Source: Tolumonas sp008015085 (GTDB lineage Bacteria; Pseudomonadota; Gammaproteobacteria; Enterobacterales; Aeromonadaceae). From it: a DNA stretch of 64,000 nt. The stretch lies in assembly GCA_029265125.1 (NCBI GenBank), contig JAJUJX010000003.1, positions 124,001-188,000 on the forward strand, read 5' to 3'. The translations under genes and the position numbers were made by a program. How positions within the stretch are numbered: the stretch's first letter is position 1; the number at the start of each line of letters is the position of its first letter. Of this stretch, positions 52,610 through 59,977 are shown in pieces. The notes under the pieces were generated by a model. The model searched no databases and was not told the DNA's origin. It saw nothing but the letters and a program-made list of their open reading frames with translations.

Positions 52610-53651
52610 TACCGTTAATATTAATGGTCGTTTGATTGGAAAGAATCAACAGCCGTATATAATTGCGGAGCTATCTGCTAACCACAATGGTGACATAAAT
52701 AGAGCCTTTGCCATTATGGAAGCTGCTAAAAAAGCAGGAGCTGATGCTATTAAGCTACAAACTTACCGGGCCGATACCATAACTATTGATTGTAATTCAG
52801 AAGATTTTCAAATTCACGGCGGACTATGGGGAGGACAAACCCTCTATCAGCTTTACCTGAACGCACAAATGCCATGGGAATGGCATAAGCCTTTATTTGA
52901 TAGAGCAAAAGAGCTTGATATCACTATTTTTAGTTCCCCCTTCGATTTTACAGCAGTTGATTTGCTGGAAAGTCTTAATGCTCCGGCTTATAAAATAGCG
53001 TCTTTTGAAGCAATTGATCTACCATTAATTAAGTATGCAGCTAAAACGGGAAAGCCATTAATTATCTCAACCGGAATGGCTAACAAACAGGAAATACAAG
53101 AGGCCATATCAACAGCAAAAGAAGCTGGTTGCAAAGATTTGATCATTCTCCACTGTGTTAGCGGCTACCCAGCTCCAGCAAAGGAATATAATTTAGCAAC
53201 TATCCCTGATATAGCAGCACGGTTTGATGTGTTGACTGGCTTATCCGACCATACACTTGATAATACAACTGCCATTGCCGCAGTGGCTCTTGGTGCCTGT
53301 GTTATTGAAAAACATGTCACATTAAATCGTGATGGTGGCGGCCCTGATGATAGTTTCTCTCTTATTCCAGAAGAGTTAGCATTATTATGCTCTAATGCTA
53401 AAACAGCATGGGAAGCTTTAGGGCATGTAAATTATGAACGAATGGAAAGTGAAAAAGGTAATGCAAAATTTCGCCGATCTTTATATGTAGTTAAAGATAT
53501 GAAACAAGGCGATGAATTTTCTGCTGAGAACATAAAAAGCATACGTCCTGGTTATGGACTAGAGCCCAAATACTATGAACAGGTAATCGGTAAAAAAGCC
53601 AGCAGAGACCTCGCAAGAGGAACACCGCTAGCTTTTAATTTGATTATATAA
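52602..53651 (+). CDS. pseI: PseI, pseudaminic acid synthase
   Basis: A 349-residue NeuB-type synthase condensing the 6-deoxy-altrose derivative with phosphoenolpyruvate. ELSANHNGD (~22-30), GADAIKLQTY (~45), SDHTLDN (~213) and EKHVTLNRDGGGPDD (~243-257) are diagnostic; the C-terminal SAF (antifreeze-like) domain starts near 290. The start at 52602 has GGAGAG upstream and overlaps the previous gene by 8 bp. Last gene of the operon, convergent with maf at 6 nt. Confidence 0.93.
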   Translation: MDNTVNINGRLIGKNQQPYIIAELSANHNGDINRAFAIMEAAKKAGADAIKLQTYRADTITIDCNSEDFQIHGGLWGGQTLYQLYLNAQMPWEWHKPLFDRAKELDITIFSSPFDFTAVDLLESLNAPAYKIASFEAIDLPLIKYAAKTGKPLIISTGMANKQEIQEAISTAKEAGCKDLIILHCVSGYPAPAKEYNLATIPDIAARFDVLTGLSDHTLDNTTAIAAVALGACVIEKHVTLNRDGGGPDDSFSLIPEELALLCSNAKTAWEALGHVNYERMESEKGNAKFRRSLYVVKDMKQGDEFSAENIKSIRPGYGLEPKYYEQVIGKKASRDLARGTPLAFNLII

Positions 53652-53657
53652 CCATGT

Positions 53658-55757
53658 CTAAACATTTTTACGGAAATGTTTGAGAAGCTCATAGTCTGAC
53701 GTATCCTGACATTCTAAAGCATGCGGATACAGCTCTTTAGTTTTTGTCAGATACTCTTGAATAATTTTTACTCCTTTAGCAACAAACTCCATCGTTTTGG
53801 TTTCATCCTCAAAGCGATAAGCAAGCACACTAACCAAGGAGAATACATAATTAAGAGTCCCTATTAGCACCCTGTGTATATGATGTTGCCGTGTATCTGC
53901 TAATATTTTCATATACTCGTATTGGCGTTGCATGCGCAACGTCATATCAACTCGAGAGCTCAATGGTTCGTTCCACTCTAAAATCAATCTATCGACTAAC
54001 TCATTAAAAAAATCAACATCCAATTTATCTAAGATCTGTTCTTTAGTTAATTTTATAGGAGAATATAAATCGTTATAAACATGATCAATTAACGCTTTTT
54101 TATTGATTATTTCATCCGAAATAATGATATCTTCAAGATGCAGCGGAATAGCTCCTCGAATCTTCGCTCCATCACTACAATTAAAACAATGAACATGCGT
54201 CATTTTTTCAAGCAAATTGCCCATGACATGAGCAGCCATTGAGAATAATGGGTTGCTGATTACAGTACCACCAAAATTACCTGGCACGACCATATCGCCT
54301 GAGGCAGTTCGAGTTAAGGCATCAATTTGTTGGCCATCATCATCATAATATGCACTAAGTTTAGAGTGGCAATGCCCATCATCCTTATAACCATTATCCA
54401 AACCGAACATATATAACTCTTCAAAGCCCAAAGTTATCGGCATGCTTAACCCAATATTGCCTACAAGCGGATTTGTGGCTTGCAGTGGGGCAAGTTGATC
54501 AAACAACTCCGGATAGTTGATTGAAAGGATGCTAAACATTGGCTCATTGAATTTAAAACCAAGACCGATACGCTCAAAAAATTGTTTATGCTCAGGATGA
54601 GTTACATCAGTGCTTAAAAATAATATATCGCGCAGATAATCTGGCTCATTCAATAATTCAAGAAAGTCGGACATCGATTTTGTTCGTTCAACCGAAACAT
54701 ATATATCAGGCTTTATACCAGCACGATGCAATGCTGAAATGCTACTTCCACAAGCAAGAATAACAGCAGAATTTTGATATTTTTCAATATATGGCAATGC
54801 CGAATCCAGAGAAGGACCATTACCAATAACAAATACAGGCGTTTTTTTCCATGCCGGGTTTATTTTTTTATTTCGTTTTAAAAATGGGATTCCCGATGTT
54901 ATATTTTCGGCGCTATGGGCTAAAGCGAACAAATTATCATCAAAAAAGCCCCATCCTTTACTCAACAAGAAAAACTCCTGTATTACACGGTCGATCAGCT
55001 TAAATATCTCATCTGATGGATAATGCCAGAAACTTAGTAAAGTCGACGTCAGGAATGCCCCTCGATCCGCAACCGTTTTAGATACATCCTGCATAATCGA
55101 GTTTTCATCTTGTCCGAGAAAGATATGAAATCCTTTATTTTCACTCGCAACATAATCAAGAAAAGGAGCCCAATCAAAAGAATATAATGATGCATAAAAA
55201 ACATCTAAATCCGGTTCAAAAATAAAAAAATTCGCGACATCACAACGTTCAAACAGATATCCGATCTGATAACCCAGCCCAACACCAAACATCAATACCA
55301 ATGGAACAGAATCAATAGCAGAATGCTTAATCTCTAATTCTTTTTCTGCTTCACTATTAAGTACAACTAGTTTATTTAGATAATCCACATGAATTTGATT
55401 AAAGAAGTTTTCTTCCTTTCCATATGCAATTCTGGTCAGTTTATGACTATTTAATACTGATTCTACTTGTTGTAAGCATTCACCAAATGGATCACTGCCA
55501 TATTGAGCAACGTTCGTGTCAAGCCATAGAAGATTAGGAATGCCATTCTCAGTACAGAAAAATCGAGACGGACGCATTGGTTTATAATCTCTGAACTGAT
55601 TGGCTACATCAGGAAGATATTTTGAAAATGCCTCAATATTTTTTTCAAAACGAACAGGTAAAACCTCAGCCATAGCAGCCTCTTGCTTCGCTTGTGCACC
55701 TAATCGTTCAATAAGATGTTCTGCTTCTGCCAATTGCTTGTTCATATCCTGTTGCAT
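53658..55757 (-). CDS. Maf-type (DUF115) motility-associated glycosyltransferase
   Basis: A 699-residue protein of the motility accessory factor family. The central DUF115/MptE-like domain (~280-500) includes FVIGNGPSLDSALPYIEKY-like and ILACGSSISALHRAGIKPDIYVSVE-like blocks, with a DNGYKDDGHCHSK metal region (~460). Family members transfer pseudaminic acid onto flagellin, and pse genes lie directly opposite, so that role is likely. It begins 2 nt after the FliT-like gene, ending the flagellar minus-strand unit. Confidence 0.88.
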   Translation of the reverse strand: MQQDMNKQLAEAEHLIERLGAQAKQEAAMAEVLPVRFEKNIEAFSKYLPDVANQFRDYKPMRPSRFFCTENGIPNLLWLDTNVAQYGSDPFGECLQQVESVLNSHKLTRIAYGKEENFFNQIHVDYLNKLVVLNSEAEKELEIKHSAIDSVPLVLMFGVGLGYQIGYLFERCDVANFFIFEPDLDVFYASLYSFDWAPFLDYVASENKGFHIFLGQDENSIMQDVSKTVADRGAFLTSTLLSFWHYPSDEIFKLIDRVIQEFFLLSKGWGFFDDNLFALAHSAENITSGIPFLKRNKKINPAWKKTPVFVIGNGPSLDSALPYIEKYQNSAVILACGSSISALHRAGIKPDIYVSVERTKSMSDFLELLNEPDYLRDILFLSTDVTHPEHKQFFERIGLGFKFNEPMFSILSINYPELFDQLAPLQATNPLVGNIGLSMPITLGFEELYMFGLDNGYKDDGHCHSKLSAYYDDDGQQIDALTRTASGDMVVPGNFGGTVISNPLFSMAAHVMGNLLEKMTHVHCFNCSDGAKIRGAIPLHLEDIIISDEIINKKALIDHVYNDLYSPIKLTKEQILDKLDVDFFNELVDRLILEWNEPLSSRVDMTLRMQRQYEYMKILADTRQHHIHRVLIGTLNYVFSLVSVLAYRFEDETKTMEFVAKGVKIIQEYLTKTKELYPHALECQDTSDYELLKHFRKNV

Positions 55758-55759
55758 AT

Positions 55760-56080
55760 TTATTCCTTTGAGGCTTTTTTATATACGTTTTTTGCTTTAG
55801 TCGCTCGATTTAATATAGATAATTGTTCAGACATAATTATTTTTTGCTGTTCTATCTTAGAAATCAAATCTTGCTCAAGTGCTAACAGGCCTTGCGTTAA
55901 GGACTGGATTTCTTCTTTATATTCTGGTTGTTCATTAGAAATTTTATGTAACATTTCTAAAATAATTAACCGGCGCTCAACTAACTCAAGCGCCGGTTCA
56001 ATATTTTGTTCATCTATAAATGTAACTAATTGGGATGTTATCTTCTTCAGCTCATCAACTAGCGCTTGCAGATTGTTCAT
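55760..56080 (-). CDS. FliT-like flagellar chaperone candidate
   Basis: A 106-residue, almost wholly helical protein (LQALVDELKKITSQLVTF start; KEEIQSLTQGLLALEQDLISKI near 60-85). Size, helix content and position right after fliS suggest a FliT/FlaI-type chaperone for FliD or export apparatus, but sequence identity to FliT is not evident by eye. Its ATG overlaps the fliS stop (ATGA). Confidence 0.6.
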   Translation of the reverse strand: MNNLQALVDELKKITSQLVTFIDEQNIEPALELVERRLIILEMLHKISNEQPEYKEEIQSLTQGLLALEQDLISKIEQQKIIMSEQLSILNRATKAKNVYKKASKE

Positions 56081-56502
56081 CCTAGATCACCTTGTTGTTG
56101 CCGTATGCTATAGCCTTTTTCTTTTTCTGCTTCAGGTATTTGATCCCATGCAGATTTAATCGTTATCAATAGATTAGCAACTTCATCGATCTTAGCTATG
56201 TCCAAGTCTGCTCCAGCGGTCCATAACTGTTGTTTCATATATTCATATAATGCAAATAAATCTTCTGAAATTTTGCCCTGAGATAGATCCAGCGAATCCT
56301 GAAGCCCGCTAATTAATGCCTGTGCCTTTGCCATGGCAGAAGCTTTAGCTTCCATATCTCGTCGACTGATAGCTCCTTTAGCCTGAGCTAATCTCTCTAG
56401 CGTACCTTGCATCATTAATTGAATAACGCGATGCGGATCGGCTACAGACATTTCCGCTTGCAAATTGTTAGTGGTATATGCCTTAAGATTTTTATGATAC
56501 AT
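56077..56502 (-). CDS. fliS: FliS, flagellin export chaperone
   Basis: A 141-residue helical chaperone that holds flagellin unfolded in the cytoplasm. MYHKNLKAYT at the N-terminus, SVADPHRVIQLMMQGTLERL (~21-40) and ALISGLQDSLDL match FliS. The start at 56502 is preferred over 56520, with GAGG 7 nt upstream and the family MY start. It lies 41 nt after fliD. Confidence 0.92.
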   Translation of the reverse strand: MYHKNLKAYTTNNLQAEMSVADPHRVIQLMMQGTLERLAQAKGAISRRDMEAKASAMAKAQALISGLQDSLDLSQGKISEDLFALYEYMKQQLWTAGADLDIAKIDEVANLLITIKSAWDQIPEAEKEKGYSIRQQQGDLG

Positions 56503-56543
56503 GGCAACCTCAAATTCCAAAAAACAAGTTATTCATATATAAA

Positions 56544-57935
56544 TCAGGATGATGATATCAGGCTCAGATAAGATGCCGATTGATTCATCTTGGCAAGCAA
56601 TGTATCCAGACTACCATATTGAGCTCTGAGGCTGGTTTCATATTTGGTCAGTTGCTCTGTGACATCTGATTCTTTTTGATTTAGATACCGCAAATCAGAA
56701 TTTAGTGAATCCTGACGTTGAGCTAACAGACCACCGGTATCAGTATAGTCATCTAATTGATCCAATAATGTCTGGGCAATGCCTTTTTCCCCACCAAATA
56801 AAGCGACAACCTGGTCGAAATTACCATCTAATGCATCAGCAAAAGTATCAGAATCAATGGATAGTTTTCCATTGTTATCCATTTCAATGCCGAGCTGAAA
56901 TATAGTCGAAAAAACAGTTGATTCAGTTGATGGTGTAGAGACAGCATTCACCAATAAATTTGTAACACTGCGTGTAGTGCTGTCCCCGGCCAGAGCGCCA
57001 CCATCCTCCTGACTTTCACCCGCAACAATCGAATTTCGTTTTCCGAGTGCCGTCGTTTTTTCTATCAGGGTGTTATAACCATCAACAAAGCTTTGAACTA
57101 AAGACTGAACAGAGGCAGTATCGGTTGTTATCGCCACTTTATTGGAAAGATAATTTCCGTTAGAGTCTTTATCAGAGAGTCGGTTTACCTCAATTTTCAG
57201 ACCGACGATAGTATCGTCAAATGTATTGGTTTCACTCGTCAATGTATTGCCATCAACATCTATAGATGCACTGCTTGCCGCCTGGGTCTGGCTCATTTTT
57301 GAATTGGTTGCTCCAGTTTCAAAAATTTTCAGCTCATCGGTGCTGGCGGTAATGGTCATATTATTACCATCACCAGATACGCCGGAATCTAAAACTAATT
57401 TAGATTTTCCATCTGATGTGTTGATAATGTTAGCTGAAAGACCAAAATTGTCCCCGCTGTTATTAATCCGGTTGCGAATATTTTGCAGTGTATCACCAGC
57501 TTTTACATCAATAGTGAACTCTTCACCCCCAGCTTTAAATGTCAGAGTGCCATCTGCTGTTACGAGTGATGTTGTTGAACTATCAAATGTGCCTTCTTGT
57601 TTGCTAGTCGTCGCCAATTTGTTGACGGTGATATTATATTGACCATTCGATGCGCCGGTATTAGTGGTTACTGTCATAACCGGATCATCAGAATCTTGAG
57701 TTACTTTCACAGAGCGTTTATTAAACGCGCCCGTTTTTGTTAATGATTCGAGAGTTGAAGAGAAAGTCGAAATAGCTGACTTTAGCTGGCTAAGTCCAGA
57801 TAATGTAATTTGTGTGTTGGTTTTCTTAGTCGTTATCGGTTGCTGTAGCTGTGTTTTTTTAGCTTCCAGGCTGGCAGAGATCACGCTCTCCAGGTCAATT
57901 CCTGAGCCTGCCCCAGCAGAGGTAATCGTTGTCAT
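56544..57935 (-). CDS. fliD: FliD, flagellar filament cap
   Basis: A 463-residue cap protein. The N-terminal GAGSGIDLESVISA (~7-20) and QLSGLSQLKSAIS are typical; the D0/D1 C-terminal coiled coil is YETSLRAQYGSLDTLLAKMNQ-like (~430-450). It sits at the filament tip and helps polymerise flagellin. GGAGAT lies upstream of the ATG; the gene follows flaG at 30 nt. Confidence 0.94.
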   Translation of the reverse strand: MTTITSAGAGSGIDLESVISASLEAKKTQLQQPITTKKTNTQITLSGLSQLKSAISTFSSTLESLTKTGAFNKRSVKVTQDSDDPVMTVTTNTGASNGQYNITVNKLATTSKQEGTFDSSTTSLVTADGTLTFKAGGEEFTIDVKAGDTLQNIRNRINNSGDNFGLSANIINTSDGKSKLVLDSGVSGDGNNMTITASTDELKIFETGATNSKMSQTQAASSASIDVDGNTLTSETNTFDDTIVGLKIEVNRLSDKDSNGNYLSNKVAITTDTASVQSLVQSFVDGYNTLIEKTTALGKRNSIVAGESQEDGGALAGDSTTRSVTNLLVNAVSTPSTESTVFSTIFQLGIEMDNNGKLSIDSDTFADALDGNFDQVVALFGGEKGIAQTLLDQLDDYTDTGGLLAQRQDSLNSDLRYLNQKESDVTEQLTKYETSLRAQYGSLDTLLAKMNQSASYLSLISSS

Positions 57936-57965
57936 GGCTGATCTCCTTTTACAACATCGAACACA

Positions 57966-58415
57966 CTATATTTCACTATCCAGTAACAGTCCTGCCAATC
58001 CATCGTCGCTATTATCATTTGTTAATTCCTGGATCCTCTTACTAAGGGCCAGTAGCTTCTCATCAGGTATCTGACGAATTGGTTTTTGTGTATCGGCATC
58101 AACGACAGTGATCACCGTTTTATCAAGTTCATTATCGACACGGAAACTGACAGACCACCCTTTCAATTCACTTAAACTCTGCAAATTTTGAGCCTGCTTT
58201 TCAAGCTCCTGGCGTTTTTTTTCAGCATCAACAGCATCCTGATGTTTGTCTGCTTTATTACTCATCAACTCCCTGTTGGAGATCGATTGTTCTACATTTT
58301 GAGAAACGGCATCTGAATTTTTCGAAAGCGTATGAGCGGTCTGACGACCGCTCTTATCACTTAAGACCACAGTAGAGATGCTGGCAGACGATGTATTACT
58401 AATTTCATTTGCCAT
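57966..58415 (-). CDS. flaG: FlaG family protein
   Basis: A 149-residue protein. The C-terminal FlaG domain carries WSVSFRVDNELDKTVITVVD (~88-107) and PIRQIPDEKLLALSKRIQEL; the N-terminal half is a variable, polar, helical region. FlaG affects filament length in polar flagellates; the mechanism is not shown here. GAAGGAGG precedes the start; it follows the flagellin gene at 36 nt with no terminator between, so read-through from flagellin is expected. Confidence 0.9.
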   Translation of the reverse strand: MANEISNTSSASISTVVLSDKSGRQTAHTLSKNSDAVSQNVEQSISNRELMSNKADKHQDAVDAEKKRQELEKQAQNLQSLSELKGWSVSFRVDNELDKTVITVVDADTQKPIRQIPDEKLLALSKRIQELTNDNSDDGLAGLLLDSEI

Positions 58416-58451
58416 GTGGCCTCCTTCATTATAGCCCTGTCTAACTTGCTA

Positions 58452-59372
58452 TTAGCCCAGCAAAGACAGCGCTGATTGAGGACGTTGGTTAGCCTGTGCC
58501 AGGATTGATGATGCAGCCTGTTGCAGGATATTCTGTTTAGTCATGTTAGCGGTTTCTGTTGCGAAATCTGCGTCGCGGATACGGGCACGAGCAGCACTTA
58601 CGTTTTCAGAAACGTTTGACTGGTTACGGATAGTTGAATCGAAACGGTTTTGTACCGCACCCAATTCAGCTCGTTTGCTGTCAACTGCCTTAATCATGAA
58701 GTCCAGGTTAGCCAGAGCTAATTGCGCCGCACTACCAGTAGAACCTGAAATATCTTCTATATCAGCCCAAGTCATAGCAGTGGTTGCAGTGGATACAATG
58801 AATTTTTCACTTGAAGTTGAGTCAGTGTTTGTTACCAGATTTGCAGACCCTTTGGTTGCGCTGGCAATACCACTCATAGTGAATGCGGTTGTCATTTTGA
58901 AGGAAATAGTTTGAGCGGCATCTGCACCAACCTGGAAAGAACCAGCGTAGTTACCATCAAGTAATTTCTGACCACCGAAAGTGGTATCTTTCGCGATACG
59001 GTTAACTTCTGTAGTTAACTGAGCATATTCCTGCTGCAATGCATCGCGGTCATCAGAGTTGTTTGAGCTGTTAGCTGACTGCTGAGCCAGCGTACGCATA
59101 CGCTGCAGCATGGTAGTCACTTCATCCATTGCGCCTTCAGCAGTTTGCGCAACAGAAATACCATCATTCGCGTTACGGTTACCTTGATCCAAGCCATTTA
59201 CCTGAGATGTTAAACGGTTGGAGATCTGTAAACCAGCAGCATCATCTTTTGCACTGTTAATACGTAAACCTGATGCTAAACGGGTATAAGAGGTGTCCAG
59301 CGATTTGTTTGTATTCATCAGGTTACGCTGAGCGTTCAGTGATGATACGTTAGTGTTAATGTACATAGCCAT
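58452..59372 (-). CDS. flaB: Flagellin, downstream copy
   Basis: A 306-residue flagellin. Conserved D0/D1 ends (INTNVSSLNAQRNL, LASGLRINSAKDDAAGLQIS, and a C-terminal RIRDADFATETANMTKQNIL-like segment ending SALSLLG) flank a very short central domain, so D2/D3 are nearly absent. Start 59372 has GGGAG 7 nt upstream; the frame continues up to 59411 without a site. It is nearly identical at both ends to the upstream copy. The symbol follows Aeromonas gene order and is tentative. Confidence 0.93.
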   Translation of the reverse strand: MAMYINTNVSSLNAQRNLMNTNKSLDTSYTRLASGLRINSAKDDAAGLQISNRLTSQVNGLDQGNRNANDGISVAQTAEGAMDEVTTMLQRMRTLAQQSANSSNNSDDRDALQQEYAQLTTEVNRIAKDTTFGGQKLLDGNYAGSFQVGADAAQTISFKMTTAFTMSGIASATKGSANLVTNTDSTSSEKFIVSTATTAMTWADIEDISGSTGSAAQLALANLDFMIKAVDSKRAELGAVQNRFDSTIRNQSNVSENVSAARARIRDADFATETANMTKQNILQQAASSILAQANQRPQSALSLLG

Positions 59373-59555
59373 AATAATTCTCCCGATAAATTCAGAAACT
59401 GCGGGTCTCATATCGCTTTAAGAAAGAGTCCCACCGTTCAGATAACAACGATTGAACCGGTCGTCGCCATCTGGGCGGGTCTTTGCGTTTGAACCGGACG
59501 CAAGACCCGCAGTACCGCAAAAAGCTGGTTTTCCGAATACCCCTCATTTTGCTTA
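59373..59555 (-). promoter_or_regulatory. Long structured leader of the downstream flagellin mRNA
   Basis: About 183 nt from the sigma-28 start to the ATG. GCGGGTCTTGCGT (59510-59498) can pair locally with ACGCAAAGACCCGC (59488-59475). The overlapping ACTGCGGGTCT (59513-59503) can instead pair perfectly over 11 bp with AGACCCGCAGT (59408-59398), about 20 nt before the ribosome-binding site. The two helices exclude each other. The first 40 nt carry the predicted small-RNA target (59545-59532 and 59521-59514). CCGGTTCAA occurs twice. Confidence 0.55.
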
Positions 59556-59561
59556 CTTAAT

Positions 59562-59588
59562 TTAGCGGCAGAGAAATCGAAGTCTTTA
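59562..59588 (-). promoter_or_regulatory. Sigma-28 promoter of the downstream flagellin
   Basis: On the minus strand: TAAAG (59588-59584), 14 nt, GCCGCTAA (59569-59562), against TAAAG-N14-GCCGATAA. Predicted start near 59555. Confidence 0.82.
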
Positions 59589-59718
59589 GGTAATTTTTGC
59601 CTCTTTTTTTAATTTTTTGTGGCAATGATTGCCTATAGAAGAGATGAAGATTTGAAGAACTACAGCAGGAATCAGATGAATTAACTCATTCAAAAACATC
59701 GTCCATAGTCATACAAAA

Positions 59719-59734
59719 TGGCATATGGTTTGCA
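59719..59734 (+). promoter_or_regulatory. Sigma-54 promoter in the inter-flagellin gap, opposite strand
   Basis: TGGCATATGGTTTGCA fits TGGCAy-N5-TTGCw, GG-N10-GC spacing exact. It points away from the downstream flagellin and opposite to all flagellar genes here. Predicted +1 is about 59745. Confidence 0.72.
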
Positions 59735-59748
59735 TTTATTTCTGTGGT

Positions 59749-59762
59749 GTCGAAATTTCGAC
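59749..59762. promoter_or_regulatory. FleQ/FlrA-like palindrome at the small RNA start
   Basis: GTCGAAATTTCGAC, inside a 16-bp perfect palindrome (59748-59763), at +5 to +18 of the predicted sigma-54 transcript. It shares 12 of 14 bases with the pseB site. FleQ sites downstream of the start are known in Pseudomonas. Confidence 0.55.
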
Positions 59763-59767
59763 AACAT

Positions 59768-59790
59768 AAAAAAGGCCAGCAGCGCTGGCC
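59768..59790 (-). terminator. Minus-strand terminator in the inter-flagellin gap
   Basis: On the minus strand, GGCCAGC-GCT-GCTGGCC is followed by TTTTTT (59773-59768). It would end the upstream flagellin transcript some 200 nt past its stop, so that 3' untranslated region is antisense to the predicted small RNA. Confidence 0.72.
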
Positions 59791-59937
59791 AAATGAGCAA
59801 ATGCTCAGGAGATGATATTAGACAGGCAATCAGATCGAACCAATCTGCAAAACCTGCCATAATTAAAGCGATGCTATATGCTCACTACCGATAGATTAGA
59901 GACCGCAAATCCGAATACCCCTCTAATCCATCATCTG

Positions 59938-59969
59938 ACAGGACGGCCTGAACCACCGTCCTGTTTTTC
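59938..59969 (+). terminator. Plus-strand intrinsic terminator (end of predicted small RNA)
   Basis: ACAGGACGG (59938-59946), loop CCTGAACCA, CCGTCCTGT (59956-59964), then TTTT. On the minus strand the stem is followed by CAGATGATGG with no T tract, so it functions as a terminator only on the plus strand, where there is no protein gene to explain it. Confidence 0.72.
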
Positions 59970-59977
59970 TATGTCTA

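Larger units (their letters stand above)
59745..59969 (+). ncRNA. Predicted sigma-54-dependent antisense small RNA
   Basis: Bounded by the sigma-54 promoter at 59719-59734 and an intrinsic terminator ending near 59969; about 225 nt. Hairpins: GGCCAGC/GCTGGCC (59774-59790), TGAGC-AAAT-GCTCA (about 59793-59806), and GATTAGAG/CTCTAATC (59894-59901, 59921-59928). The last has a 19-nt loop containing ACCGCAAA then TCCGAATACCC. ACCGCAAA and TCCGAATACCCCTC are complementary to the 5' end of the downstream flagellin mRNA. No convincing peptide: ATG 59812 has AGGAG directly abutting and only 16 codons. Existence is an inference; it is not any small RNA I know, and lacks Qrr features. Confidence 0.5.

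Noticed and set aside
59748..59763. 16-bp palindrome as phage attachment or dif-like site
   Set aside because: No integrase or recombinase nearby, and a near copy upstream of pseB with a sigma-54 promoter supports a regulatory role.
59532..59923. The 14-nt repeat as a relic of a third flagellin leader
   Set aside because: No flagellin coding remnants or sigma-28 promoter accompany the second copy, and it is contiguous with the 8-mer and confined to a hairpin loop. Not fully excluded; kept as the main alternative.
59938..59964. Terminator of the upstream flagellin on the minus strand
   Set aside because: The stem is followed by CAGATGATGG on that strand, no T tract; it may only protect the 3' end.
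59745..59969. Predicted small RNA as a Qrr-type quorum-sensing RNA
   Set aside because: Both are sigma-54-dependent, but I see none of the conserved Qrr core and no luxO nearby; flagellar context and leader complementarity fit better.
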